Assembly (NCBI RefSeq): GCF_017163935.1
Contig: NZ_JABVZR010000001.1
Span: 1,116,001-1,180,000 of the forward strand
Source of the DNA: Novosphingobium terrae
GTDB lineage: Bacteria > Pseudomonadota > Alphaproteobacteria > Sphingomonadales > Sphingomonadaceae
Direction: 5' to 3'
Length of the DNA stretch: 64,000 nt
Each line of letters opens with the position of its first letter. Positions within the stretch are counted from its first letter, which is position 1. Under the pieces are notes generated by a model. That model was not told the DNA's origin, made no database searches, and saw nothing but the letters and a program-made list of their open reading frames with translations. Made by a program: the position numbers and the translations under genes. Of the stretch, positions 1-8,633 are shown piece by piece.

Positions 1-671
1 ATAAAGGCCGATGAAGTCACCTGAGCCACCGCCTCGGCCATCCATGCCTGTTCCCGGGCATTGTCGCCCTCGGCGTTGCGGGGCACGCGGCGCGGCGGGG
101 CGCTTGTGCCGCCCGGCGCGGTGGCCACCACGCGGATGCCCGCCTCGGCATATTCCATGGCCAGCGCCTGCGTCAGCCCGTTGATGCCGCCCTTGGCTGC
201 CGAATAGGGCACACGGCGAATGCCGCGCGTGGCATTGGAGGAAACATTGACGATGGTGCCACTGCCCTGAGCCAGCATGGCGGGCAGCGCCGCATGGCAG
301 CAGTAAAGCGTGGGCATCAGCGAGCGGCGGATTTCAGCATCGATCTGCGCGGGTTCGAAATCGGCATAGGGTCGCATGCGGATCGCGCCGCCGACATTGT
401 TGACCAGCACATCGATGCGCCCGAAAGCTGCGATGGTCGCCGCCATGGCCTGCGCCGCGCCTTCATGGGTTTCAAGATCGCAGCGCACAGAGATGGCCTG
501 CCCACCAGCGCTGGTGATTGCCTGTTCGACCTCGGTGACGAAGTCGGCGCGGTCCACAAGGACGAGCTTCGCCCCTTCCGCCGCCGCGCGCGTGGCCACA
601 CCCGCGCCGATGCCCTGTGCCGCGCCGGTCACCACCATGACCTTGCCGGCAAAGCGTTGTTGAAAGATCAC
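1..671 (-). CDS. benD: BenD, dihydroxycyclohexadiene carboxylate dehydrogenase (partial)
   Basis: Short-chain dehydrogenase that would oxidise the cis-diol made by benzoate dioxygenase to catechol with loss of CO2, using NAD+. About 223 residues are present; the 3' end lies outside the window. Visible motifs are the nucleotide-binding TGAAQGIG near the N-terminus, NNVGG, and the catalytic YSAAK. The start is a GTG at 671, preceded by GGAG; no ATG fits the domain start. It lies 12 bp after benB in a catBCA-benAB-benD operon. A benC reductase gene, usually found between benB and benD, is missing from that place. Assignment rests on motifs and strong context; another SDR specificity is possible but less likely. 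Confidence 0.88.
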   Translation of the reverse strand, partial: MIFQQRFAGKVMVVTGAAQGIGAGVATRAAAEGAKLVLVDRADFVTEVEQAITSAGGQAISVRCDLETHEGAAQAMAATIAAFGRIDVLVNNVGGAIRMRPYADFEPAQIDAEIRRSLMPTLYCCHAALPAMLAQGSGTIVNVSSNATRGIRRVPYSAAKGGINGLTQALAMEYAEAGIRVVATAPGGTSAPPRRVPRNAEGDNAREQAWMAEAVAQVTSSAF

Positions 672-683
672 CGCTCCGGCTCC

Positions 684-1190
684 TCAGATATGGTAGATGT
701 CGATGACCTGATGGATGTAATCATCCTTCAGGACGATGGTCTTCTTCAGGATTTTGAGCGCTTCATCTGCCGTATCCAGCGTCAGGAAGGTGGTTCCGAA
801 GAATTGATCCGTATGCTGGTAGCGATGGCTCAGCGTATGCCAGTTGTAGCGCAGGTCGATTGCGCCATCGCGGTGATCGAGGACTTCGATGTTGGCGATG
901 AAATGGGATGTCCGCGCCTCGGGCGTGCTGGCCGAGGAGCGCTCGGTCTTCAGGCGATAGACGCGGTCTTCCAGCCCCTTGCGGTTGCCGTAATAGATCA
1001 GCGAGATCTGGCTCTGCGGATCGGTGGTGAGCGCATCGTCATCGGTCCAGGAGGGCATCCAGTATTCGACGCCTTCGGCATAGCAGTCCAGCCATGCGTC
1101 AAACGCGCGATCATCGAGCAGGCGGGCCTCGCGATAGAGGAAGGCGCAGATGTCGGCATAGGCCAACGCTTGTTCAGCCAGAAGTGTCAT
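684..1190 (-). CDS. benB: BenB, benzoate 1,2-dioxygenase small subunit
   Basis: Beta subunit of a two-component ring-hydroxylating dioxygenase. It is structural and shapes the alpha3-beta3 hexamer. At 168 residues it has the usual family length and carries the typical core (AWLDCYAEGVEYWMP, ISLIYYGNR). The start codon overlaps the benA stop by 4 bp (ATGA), implying translational coupling. The closely related anthranilate dioxygenase small subunit cannot be excluded, but the neighbours favour benzoate. Confidence 0.92.
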   Translation of the reverse strand: MTLLAEQALAYADICAFLYREARLLDDRAFDAWLDCYAEGVEYWMPSWTDDDALTTDPQSQISLIYYGNRKGLEDRVYRLKTERSSASTPEARTSHFIANIEVLDHRDGAIDLRYNWHTLSHRYQHTDQFFGTTFLTLDTADEALKILKKTIVLKDDYIHQVIDIYHI

Positions 1191-2536
1191 TCTGCCGCCT
1201 CCATCATGGGCCGGGCATCCCGGGCAAGGCCATCCAGCATGATCCGGGCCCAGAACTCATGCTGGCGCACGAAGAGGCCTTCATCCTCGCTGCGCTCGCT
1301 CGACAGCAGCGGGTTCATGCCCATGGCCGCCGCATTGGCATCGGGCCCGTCGATCCAGCGCAGGGCGCCACGGCTCAGGTCATTCCACAAGGCGCCCGCG
1401 CCTTCATAGGCCGACTGGCAGCTGCGGAATTCCTCCAGATCGTCGGGCGTGCCCATGCCGGTGACATTGAAGAAGTCCTCATATTGCCGGATGCGATGGG
1501 CGCGATCCTCCGCGCTTTCGCCCTTGGGGGCGTAGCAATAGATCGTCACCTCGGTGGTGTGGACATCGATGGGGCGCACCACCCGGATCTGGGTGGAGAA
1601 CTGATCCATCAGGAAGACGTTGGGGTAAAGCGCCAGATTGCGCGTCTGCTCCAGAATGAAACGCGCCTTGTCTGCGCCCAGACGCTCCTCCAGCTGGCCC
1701 TTCAGATGCCAGACCGGGCGCACCTCGGGATTGAGCACCTGGGTCCAGAGCAGGATATGACCATGCTCGAAGCCATAGACGCCGCTGGCGGGCGCCTTCG
1801 ACCAGCCATTGGCATCGACGGCTTTGGTGCCCCCCTCGGCGCGGCGACCCATGGTGGACTGGTAATTCTCATGGACGGAGCTGACGTGATAGCCGTCGCA
1901 GCCGTTTTCCATCTGCATCTTCCAGTTGCCGTCGAAGGTGTAGGTGGAGTTGCCGGTCAGCACCTCCAGACCTTCGGGCGCCTGATCGACCATCTGGTCG
2001 ATGATGACTTTGGTTTCACCCAGATGATCTTCCAGAGAAACCACATCATGGTTGAGAGAGCCGAAGATAAAGCCGCGATAACTTTCCACGCGTACCATCG
2101 TCAGATCATGCGATCCTTCATGGTTGAAGCTTTCCGGATAGGCCCCGCTGCTGGCATCCTTGGCGCGCAGCAATTTGCCGTCGGTCTTGAAGCTCCAGCC
2201 GTGGAAGGGGCAGACGAAGAGCGGCTGGTTGCCCCGCTTGCGGCGACACAGCTTGGCGCCGCGATGGGCGCAGGCATTGACCATGCCGTTCAGGCCGCCA
2301 TCCTTGCCGCGCGTCAGGATGATGGGGGTGCGGCCGATCCAGGCGGTGAGGTAATCATTCTTCTTCTCGATCTGGCTTTCATGGGCCAGATAGACCCAGT
2401 TGCTCTCGAAGATGTATTTCATCTCCAGCTCGAACAATTCGGGATCGGTGAAGACATCGCGGCGGCAGCGGAAGATGCCGGTCTTCGGATCGTCGACCAC
2501 GGCGCTTGAAATGCGCTGCATCAGATGGTCATGCAT
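1187..2536 (-). CDS. benA: BenA, benzoate 1,2-dioxygenase large subunit
   Basis: Catalytic alpha subunit that dihydroxylates benzoate at C1 and C2. The 449 residues contain a Rieske [2Fe-2S] site (C89, H91, C109, H112; CAHRGAK and CPFHGW) and the mononuclear iron site in NGCDGYHVSSVH (D214, H217, H222), matching the BenA/AntA class. It lies 23 bp downstream of catA and overlaps benB by 4 bp, so it is probably transcribed with the catechol genes. The electron-donating reductase is not encoded beside it. Benzoate rather than anthranilate specificity is inferred from sequence resemblance and from the adjacent benD. Confidence 0.93.
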   Translation of the reverse strand: MHDHLMQRISSAVVDDPKTGIFRCRRDVFTDPELFELEMKYIFESNWVYLAHESQIEKKNDYLTAWIGRTPIILTRGKDGGLNGMVNACAHRGAKLCRRKRGNQPLFVCPFHGWSFKTDGKLLRAKDASSGAYPESFNHEGSHDLTMVRVESYRGFIFGSLNHDVVSLEDHLGETKVIIDQMVDQAPEGLEVLTGNSTYTFDGNWKMQMENGCDGYHVSSVHENYQSTMGRRAEGGTKAVDANGWSKAPASGVYGFEHGHILLWTQVLNPEVRPVWHLKGQLEERLGADKARFILEQTRNLALYPNVFLMDQFSTQIRVVRPIDVHTTEVTIYCYAPKGESAEDRAHRIRQYEDFFNVTGMGTPDDLEEFRSCQSAYEGAGALWNDLSRGALRWIDGPDANAAAMGMNPLLSSERSEDEGLFVRQHEFWARIMLDGLARDARPMMEAAE

Positions 2537-2559
2537 GGTGCTCTCTCCCGATGGCGCCG

Positions 2560-3471
2560 TCAGGCGTTTTCTGCAGCTTTGACTTCGGCGCGGGTGCGAG
2601 CCGAGAAGCCTTCGTCGCCTTCATCATGGGCGCGCTGCAGCTGGAAATTGAAGGCGATATAGGCGCTGTCACCCTGACGGCTGGGCACGGGCAGCAGGCC
2701 CTCGCGGGTGCCGAAAGCGAAATCGTCGGCAGCAAAGGGATCGTCGCCGAAATTGATCTGCGTGGTCAGCGTGCGATAGCCGGGCGCCTCGATGAAGAAA
2801 TGGACATGGGCCGGGCGATTGCCATGGCGGCCCAGCGCCTGCATCAGCTGATCGGTCGCGCCGCCGGGGGGCACCGAATAGCCGCTGGGCTGCTTGGAAT
2901 GGAAGGCATAGCGGCCATCGTCACCCAGCTTGATGCGGCGGCGGTTGTTGAAGGGCGTCTGCTCGCTAGTGGGGTCGAAATGCGAGTACCAGCCCTTGGA
3001 ATTGGCATGCCAGACATGGACGATGGCATCCTTGACCGCCTCGCCATCGGGGCCGGTGACGGAACCCGTCATATGCAGCACCTGCGTGCCCTCATCGGGA
3101 TCGGTGCTGAGGTTGACATTGCCCTCGACCAGCGGGGCGCCCGCCACATAGAGCGGCCCCTCGATGGTGCGCGGCGTGCCGCCCGACAGGCCCGCCTCGG
3201 CATCCTTGGCGTCCATATAGAGGTCGAGGAAGTGCTCAAGCCCGGTGCCGGGCATGATCAGGCCGAATTCGCCCGCGCCATCGGCCAGGAATTTGACGGC
3301 CAGCCAGAACTCGCTTTCCGAGATGTCATGGCGCACGATCAGTTCCATCATGCTTTGCGTGAAGTCGCGCATGATCGCCTTGAGGCGTGGATTGCCGCCG
3401 CTTTCGTTCACGCCCGAGGCGCGGTCGAGCAGCTGCTGGATTTCGGGGGTCTTTACGAAGCTGACGTCCAT
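2560..3471 (-). CDS. catA: CatA, catechol 1,2-dioxygenase
   Basis: Intradiol ring cleavage of catechol to cis,cis-muconate. The 303 residues carry the expected non-haem Fe(III) ligands: Tyr in EGPLYVAG (Y108), Tyr in WYSHFD (Y162) and two His in PAHVHFF (H222, H224). I chose ATG 3471, preceded by GGGAGAGAATAAA, over a longer reading to 3522 that would overlap catC and lacks a good ribosome site. The helical N-terminal dimerisation domain (about residues 1-95) precedes the beta-sandwich. Third gene of the operon, 34 bp after catC. Confidence 0.95.
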   Translation of the reverse strand: MDVSFVKTPEIQQLLDRASGVNESGGNPRLKAIMRDFTQSMMELIVRHDISESEFWLAVKFLADGAGEFGLIMPGTGLEHFLDLYMDAKDAEAGLSGGTPRTIEGPLYVAGAPLVEGNVNLSTDPDEGTQVLHMTGSVTGPDGEAVKDAIVHVWHANSKGWYSHFDPTSEQTPFNNRRRIKLGDDGRYAFHSKQPSGYSVPPGGATDQLMQALGRHGNRPAHVHFFIEAPGYRTLTTQINFGDDPFAADDFAFGTREGLLPVPSRQGDSAYIAFNFQLQRAHDEGDEGFSARTRAEVKAAENA

Positions 3472-3505
3472 TTTATTCTCTCCCAATGTCAGTTGATGCC
3501 AGTGT

Positions 3506-3796
3506 TCAGCGATCATCCTCATGGATCGACGAGGGGTGGCGGCAGAGCGGTGTCACGCTCAGGGTCATGAAGGGGAACAGCGGCAGCGCCATCAGCGTGT
3601 CGTGAAGCGCGGCATTGCTCTCGACATCGAAGATCGAGACATTCGAATAGAGCCCGACCTTGCGCCAGATATGCCGCCAGACGCCGGACGCCTGAAGCTT
3701 CTGGAAAAAAGCCTTTTCTTCGGCCTTGATCCGCGCGGCTTCGGCGGGGTCGAAGTCATTCGGAATGTTGACGTCCATTTCGACCATGAACAGCAT
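3506..3796 (-). CDS. catC: CatC, muconolactone delta-isomerase
   Basis: Converts (+)-muconolactone to 3-oxoadipate enol-lactone. The 96 residues match the family's small decameric subunit, starting MLFMVEMDVNIPNDF and containing KVGLYSNVSIFDV and the LPLFPFM segment. It starts 5 bp after the catB stop. Gene order catB-catC-catA is the common ortho-cleavage order. The next step, enol-lactone hydrolase (catD/pcaD), is not recognisable in this window. Confidence 0.95.
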   Translation of the reverse strand: MLFMVEMDVNIPNDFDPAEAARIKAEEKAFFQKLQASGVWRHIWRKVGLYSNVSIFDVESNAALHDTLMALPLFPFMTLSVTPLCRHPSSIHEDDR

Positions 3797-3801
3797 GGTG
3801 G

Positions 3802-4959
3802 TCAGGCTCCTGTGCTCAGCGCGTGAAGGGTGGGGGCGGTGCGGTCGCGGCGGAAATGGGCCAGCTTGTCCTCGTCCAGCGCGATGCCGAGGCCCGGGGC
3901 GGTCGGCACCTCCAGCGAGAAATCGCGGTAGACCGGTGCTTGGGTGAGGATCTCCGCCGTCTGGAGCAGGGGGCCGAAGAGTTCGGTGCCCCAGGCCAGT
4001 TCGGGCAGGGTGGCGAAGAGATGGGCCGAGGCGATGGTGCCCACGCTGCCTTCCAGCATCGTGCCGCCATAAAGGCCGATCCCGGCTGCCGCGGCGATGG
4101 CGGCGACCTCTGCCGTGGCGAAAAGTCCGCCCGATTGCGCGATTTTCAGCGCAAAGACCCCGGCGGCATGGGCCGAGGCGATGCGCAGCGCGCTGCGGGG
4201 GCCTTGCAGCGCCTCATCGGCCATAAGCGGCACCGGCTGGGCGGCGGAGAGGCGGGCCATGGCGGCGATGTCGTCCCCGGCGATGGGCTGCTCGACCAGA
4301 TTGCAGCCCACATCATGCAGCATGGCCATACCCAGCCTGGCCTGCGCTTCGGACCAGTTCTGGTTCACATCGACGCGCACGCTGGCGCGGTCGCCCAGCG
4401 CCTTGCAGATGGCGCCAACATGGGCGACATCCTCGCGCACGCTGCGCTTGCCGATCTTCAGCTTGAAGATGCGGTGGCGGCGCTGGGCCAGCATCTCCTC
4501 GCCCTCGGCGATGTCACGCAATGTGTCGCCGCTGGCCAGCGTCCAGGCGACGGGCAGGCTGCTGCGTCGGCGGCCACCGCCGATCAGTTCGGAGACCGGC
4601 ACGCCAAGGCGCTTGCCCGCCATATCCAGCAAGGCGGTTTCCACCGCGCATTTGGCGAAGTGATTGCCGCGCACGCCTGTGGCGACCTTCGCCATCGTCG
4701 CGCCGACCTGCGCGATGTCGCAGCCTTGCAGGATGGGGAGGATGTAGGTGTCGATCGCCGATTTGATGCTTTCGGGGCTTTCCTCGCCATAGCTCAGCCC
4801 GCCGATGGTGGTGCCTTCGCCAAGGCCTTCCACGCCGTCGTTGTCGGCCAGCCGGACGATCACCATCGACTGGACATGCATGGTGGCCATGGCCAGAACA
4901 TGGGGCCGGATTGTCGGGACATCGACAATGAAGGTATCGGCTCGATCCAACGCGGCCAT
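3802..4959 (-). CDS. catB: CatB, muconate cycloisomerase
   Basis: Enolase-superfamily lactonising enzyme that converts cis,cis-muconate to muconolactone. The 385 residues contain the KxK catalytic pair in FKLKIG (K166, K168), Mg ligands D197 (RVDVNQ), E223 (VEQP) and D248 (MADEA), and the general acid/base Lys in ALKIAQ (K272). First gene of the catBCA-benABD operon; GGAGAG lies about 9 bp before its ATG. Transcribed divergently from the LysR gene, across a 105-bp region that should hold the inducible promoter. Confidence 0.93.
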   Translation of the reverse strand: MAALDRADTFIVDVPTIRPHVLAMATMHVQSMVIVRLADNDGVEGLGEGTTIGGLSYGEESPESIKSAIDTYILPILQGCDIAQVGATMAKVATGVRGNHFAKCAVETALLDMAGKRLGVPVSELIGGGRRRSSLPVAWTLASGDTLRDIAEGEEMLAQRRHRIFKLKIGKRSVREDVAHVGAICKALGDRASVRVDVNQNWSEAQARLGMAMLHDVGCNLVEQPIAGDDIAAMARLSAAQPVPLMADEALQGPRSALRIASAHAAGVFALKIAQSGGLFATAEVAAIAAAAGIGLYGGTMLEGSVGTIASAHLFATLPELAWGTELFGPLLQTAEILTQAPVYRDFSLEVPTAPGLGIALDEDKLAHFRRDRTAPTLHALSTGA

Positions 4960-5046
4960 TGCGGCGACTCTCCAGAATGCTTAAGGTCTGCGCTTGAGAT
5001 ATGCCGCTGCCGAGGCTTGTTCAAAGATCAATAAGGTTTCAGGCAG

Positions 5047-5061
5047 ATACCTTGGAGGTAT
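5047..5061. promoter_or_regulatory. ATAC-N7-GTAT operator of the LysR regulator
   Basis: The dyad ATACCTTGGAGGTAT matches the ATAC-N7-GTAT consensus known for BenM/CatM/CatR-type regulators. It lies between catB and the LysR gene and covers the latter's ribosome-binding GGAGG. Autoregulation by occlusion is therefore possible, along with activation of catB from the other side. Confidence 0.7.
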
Positions 5062-5064
5062 TTT

Positions 5065-6000
5065 GTGATCGATCTGCGCCTGTTGCGCTATTTTGTGGCC
5101 GTGGCTGACGAGGGCAATTTCAACCGTGCGGCCGAAAGGCTGCATATCGCCCAGCCGCCGCTGTCACGCGCGATCCAGCAGCTTGAGGCGCATGTTGGCG
5201 CGCAACTGATCGACCGTGCGATCAGGCCGCCCCGGCTGACGGCGGTCGGCAGGCTGCTCTATGCGCAGGCGCAGCAAATGCTGACCCGCATGGATGATGT
5301 GGAGGCCATGGTGAAAGCCGCTGCGCTGAGCGAGCGGCGCCATCTGGTGATCGGCTTTGTTGCCTCGACGATCTATGCCCGCTTGCCCGAGCTGATCCGC
5401 GAATTCCGCAAGGCGGCCGAGAATGTTGAGCTGGTGCTGGTCGAAAGCTCGTCGCTGGAGCAGATTGCGGCGCTGAAGGATGGGCGGATCGATGTGGGGT
5501 TTGGCCGCATCCGCTTTGAGGACCCGGCGGTCAGCCGCATCATCCTGCGCGATGAGAAGCTGATCGCTGCCTTTCCGGTGGATCACCCGCTGGCGCAAGG
5601 GGAGGGGCCGATCTCGCTGCGCGATCTGGCCGATCAGCCGCAGATCGTCTATCCGCGCGCGCCCAGGCCAAGCTATGCCGATCAGGTGATCTCGCTGTTT
5701 CGCGACCACGCGATTGAGCCGCGCATCGTGCATGAGGTGCGCGAATTGCAGATCGCGATCGGTCTTGTCGCGGCGGAGGAGGGGATCGCCATCGTGCCCG
5801 AATCGGTGCGGCGTGCGCGCAGCCATGACGTGGCCTTCCGCGATCTGCAGGAGGCCGCCACATCGCCGATCATCATGAGCCACCGTAAAGGCGATCACTC
5901 GCCCGAACTGACGCTGATGGCGACGGTGATCGCGCGCCAGTATGAGCGCTGGGCTTATCCCGTTCCGGCGGCGCTGCTGGCGCAGGAGGGCGATCTTTGA
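5065..6000 (+). CDS. LysR-family regulator of the cat-ben operon (CatR/BenM-like)
   Basis: A 311-residue LysR protein with an N-terminal winged HTH (about residues 1-60, RYFVAVADEGNFNRAAERLH then PPLSRAIQQLE) and a periplasmic-binding-like effector domain from about residue 90. The start is GTG 5065 with TTGGAGG upstream. Divergent placement next to catB, and the ATAC-N7-GTAT site in between, make it the likely muconate- or benzoate-responsive activator of catBCA-benABD. The effector is inferred, not visible. The following 279 bp to the next gene show no clear feature. Confidence 0.9.
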   Translation: MIDLRLLRYFVAVADEGNFNRAAERLHIAQPPLSRAIQQLEAHVGAQLIDRAIRPPRLTAVGRLLYAQAQQMLTRMDDVEAMVKAAALSERRHLVIGFVASTIYARLPELIREFRKAAENVELVLVESSSLEQIAALKDGRIDVGFGRIRFEDPAVSRIILRDEKLIAAFPVDHPLAQGEGPISLRDLADQPQIVYPRAPRPSYADQVISLFRDHAIEPRIVHEVRELQIAIGLVAAEEGIAIVPESVRRARSHDVAFRDLQEAATSPIIMSHRKGDHSPELTLMATVIARQYERWAYPVPAALLAQEGDL

Positions 6001-6279
6001 TGGAGTGCCTCTTGCGGCATGCGTCGAAATCCAGCGCAATGTTATTATGACGGAACGATGCAATCCGTGTCTGGCGCTGGAAATGCGATTGCTCTTGGGG
6101 GCAGGCTGGGTGTTCTGGAATGACGCAAAAGTCATGGCATCGGGAATATCCGGTTTCAGGCGAGAACTGGCTGCCCTCGACCAGATCGCAGCGCTCGGAC
6201 GTGGTGACGCGAAGGGTTGAAGCTGATAATGCGGTCCCGCCCCATGATGTTGGGTCTTGGCGATGAGCGGAGCTGGACA

Positions 6280-6795
6280 TTGAACGCATATGTTGCCTTG
6301 CTACGCGCCGTGAATGTTGGCGGCACCGGCAAACTGCCGATGGCAACTCTGGCTCATATGTGTTCGGCGGCTGGGTTTGAGGCGGTGAAAACCTATATCG
6401 CCAGCGGTAATGTCGTCTTTCGAAGCGATGGCTCGGAGGATCAGGTGCGGTCTGCCCTTGAAGAAAAGCTACACGCTTATGCCGGCAAAAGCGTGGGTGT
6501 GATCGTCCGAACTGCGGCAGAGATTGCCGACACGCTTGGCCGTAATCCCTTCCCGGACTCGCCCGGCAACCGCGTCATGGCACTGTTCTCTGACGAAACG
6601 CTTCCCGCCGATCCACTCGATGGCGTGACCGGGCTTAAGAATGAGCAGCTTCGCTTGGGAAAGCGTGAGGTGTTCATCTTCTATCCGGACGGGATGGCGG
6701 ACACTCGGCTACGCATACCCTGCGATAAGCGTGGTACGGCGCGAAATATGAACACCGTCGCCAAGCTGGCGGACATGGCTGCGGCGGTCCTTTAA
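6280..6795 (+). CDS. DUF1697 family protein
   Basis: About 171 residues with the family's opening YVALLRAVNVGG and the conserved YIASGNVVF. DUF1697 proteins have no established function. Start chosen as TTG 6280, with GGAG at 6269-6272 spaced 7 bp away. A longer reading from 6217 would add 21 residues unlike the family N-terminus. It stands alone on the plus strand between the benzoate cluster and a convergent hydrolase gene. Codon use looks less GC-biased than in neighbouring core genes, as expected in an accessory stretch. Confidence 0.8.
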   Translation: MNAYVALLRAVNVGGTGKLPMATLAHMCSAAGFEAVKTYIASGNVVFRSDGSEDQVRSALEEKLHAYAGKSVGVIVRTAAEIADTLGRNPFPDSPGNRVMALFSDETLPADPLDGVTGLKNEQLRLGKREVFIFYPDGMADTRLRIPCDKRGTARNMNTVAKLADMAAAVL

Positions 6796-6843
6796 GTCTG
6801 AAAGAGCGTTGTCGGTGGTGGGGCTGGCCCCGCGCGCATATGC

Positions 6844-7692
6844 TCAGGCCAAGAGGAATTGCAGGATCGTCTCGGCCTGACCGGGGATGAAATGGCGGGC
6901 TTCGGGCAGGAAGCGGATTTGCGCCTCGGGGAGGAGGCGTTCCAGCCGCTCGCGACTTTCCCGGGAATCGAGCAGCACATCGCGTCCACCCAGAATCGCC
7001 AGCAGCGGCATGCGCAAACCGGCCAGCGCATCATCCTGAAACACGGGTGGGTGCAGCGCCTGCAGCCGGGCGCTTTGGCCGATCAGCCGCATCAGATCGA
7101 CAATCGCTTGCGCGAGCGGTTCCAGTCCTGCTCGTTCCGGCCCGATCACCATCGCCCTGATCCGGCGCATGCCCCATGGTCCGAGCAACATCAGCGGCAA
7201 GGCTTTGAGCAGGAATTTCCTCTGGCGTCCGATGCCCGTGGGGCAGAGGAGCGCCAGGCTGGTCACCCGATCCGGGCGCCGGATCGCGTAATCAAGCGCG
7301 ATCCACCCGCCCAGCGACACGCCGACAACAGCGGCCTGCTTCAGCCCAAGCCCATTCAGCACATCGTCGAGCCAGAGTGTATAGGCGTCGCCCGTGAAAG
7401 GAGGCTGAGAAGGCGCGCTCAGCCCCGGTTGGCCGATCAGATCGAGTGCGTAGACCCGAAACTTTTGCGACCACAATGCCGCATCCGGCAGCCATGAGGC
7501 TGCATTGGCTTGCATGCCATGCAGCAGGATTAACGGGGGCGCTTGCTCCGGCCCGCAGGCAAGAACAAAGGTCTCGCCCTGGCGCGTGGGCAGCAGATGC
7601 TGCGCATGGTCGATCGGCCAGGATGCGAGCAGGGCGCGATAGCGCTCCAACACCTGCCGCCGCGCGCCTTCGCTCTTGAAGACGGCGCTCAT
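6844..7692 (-). CDS. alpha/beta hydrolase
   Basis: A 282-residue alpha/beta-fold hydrolase. It shows the oxyanion HGMQ segment, nucleophile elbow GVSLGG, an acid candidate in GGRDVLLD and the C-terminal His in EARHF. The substrate is unknown; the family covers esterases, lactonases and C-C hydrolases. Its start overlaps the upstream HTH gene by 4 bp, so the two are cotranscribed. An enol-lactone hydrolase role in the nearby ortho-cleavage pathway is possible, but nothing specific supports it. Confidence 0.85.
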   Translation of the reverse strand: MSAVFKSEGARRQVLERYRALLASWPIDHAQHLLPTRQGETFVLACGPEQAPPLILLHGMQANAASWLPDAALWSQKFRVYALDLIGQPGLSAPSQPPFTGDAYTLWLDDVLNGLGLKQAAVVGVSLGGWIALDYAIRRPDRVTSLALLCPTGIGRQRKFLLKALPLMLLGPWGMRRIRAMVIGPERAGLEPLAQAIVDLMRLIGQSARLQALHPPVFQDDALAGLRMPLLAILGGRDVLLDSRESRERLERLLPEAQIRFLPEARHFIPGQAETILQFLLA

Positions 7693-8105
7693 GCCGGGGC
7701 GCCACGAAAGATGTCGAAAGCCTGTAGCAGCGCTGCTGTATCGGCGGGCTCGGCAATGATCACGATCTTGAGATGGCTTGCCGCAGGATCGAATGCGGTT
7801 TCCAGATGCACGGGCGTGGAAGATGCGTCGCGCGCGATCAGCATGGCCTGCAGGGCAGCGGTCACCCGGGTGGCCTGATCCCGCGAGGCGTCGGGCATAT
7901 CGACGATCGAGGTGACGCGCACCGGCCTGACGCTCTGTTCGGGCGGAACACCGGCAAAGGCATCGAGATCGCCGCGCAAGATGCGGTAGGATTTGCCGAT
8001 TTTTGTGGCGCGCAACCGTTCCGCCGCGATCAGCCGCAGAACGGTTTTGGGATGCAGCCCGAGGCGGTCGGCCACCTGATCGACGGTGAAAAAGGTCTGC
8101 GACAT
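7689..8105 (-). CDS. helix-turn-helix (excisionase-like) DNA-binding protein
   Basis: About 138 residues. The N-terminal 55 form an excisionase/MerR-type winged HTH (FTVDQVADRLGLHPKTVLRL, then a GKSYRI wing and an LDAF helix). The C-terminal half is an alpha/beta domain that I do not recognise. Start taken at ATG 8105 with AGGA upstream; an in-frame longer start at 8129 is possible. Translationally coupled to the hydrolase gene, so probably a local regulator. There are no phage genes nearby, so an excisionase role is unlikely. Confidence 0.75.
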   Translation of the reverse strand: MSQTFFTVDQVADRLGLHPKTVLRLIAAERLRATKIGKSYRILRGDLDAFAGVPPEQSVRPVRVTSIVDMPDASRDQATRVTAALQAMLIARDASSTPVHLETAFDPAASHLKIVIIAEPADTAALLQAFDIFRGAPA

Positions 8106-8302
8106 GGTGCTTCCTGATGAGGATGCCATGTCTAAAATATTACCTGATTTGGAGTCAATGGGGAACTATATGGACAAATATGCTTCCGGCACAACCTCGC
8201 GGCGAGAGGCGCGATAGCATTCCGGAGGATATATCCGATGGGTTGGAGGCTGATAATAAAGCCTTCTCAAGCCCTTGAGGTATCCCGCCAACTTACGCCT
8301 TA

Positions 8303-8632
8303 TCACGCTTGGCTCAGCACCCGCGCGATACCCAGTTGGCCCGCGCTATAGTGGCCCTTGTTGAGCATGGTCTGCGCCAAATCCTCGGCCTGCCTGTTGC
8401 CCAGCCTTACGAGGGTGGAGAACTGGCGCAACATCTCGAGCCGTGGATTGGCCAGCGGCCGGGCGACATCGACATTGCCGACAAACCATTGCCACGCCCG
8501 CCCCAGCACGCCGCGCGGCGGCCCCATGCGCAGGGCTTCCTCTCGGGCAAGCTGGACCACGCGGTAGGAGAGGGGGTCGAGCGTTTCGGCGTGATCGACC
8601 TGAAATGCGGCGCTGTTGGTGTAAGTCGTCAT
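8303..8632 (-). CDS. hypothetical protein
   Basis: A 109-residue soluble protein with no family I recognise. It starts MTTYTNSAAF at ATG 8632 behind GGAGAC, and is Arg- and Leu-rich with a helical C-terminus. It follows the small membrane protein gene by 1 bp (TGACATG), so the pair is an operon. Two TetR-type palindromes lie upstream of the pair. Confidence 0.6.
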   Translation of the reverse strand: MTTYTNSAAFQVDHAETLDPLSYRVVQLAREEALRMGPPRGVLGRAWQWFVGNVDVARPLANPRLEMLRQFSTLVRLGNRQAEDLAQTMLNKGHYSAGQLGIARVLSQA

Positions 8633-8633
8633 G

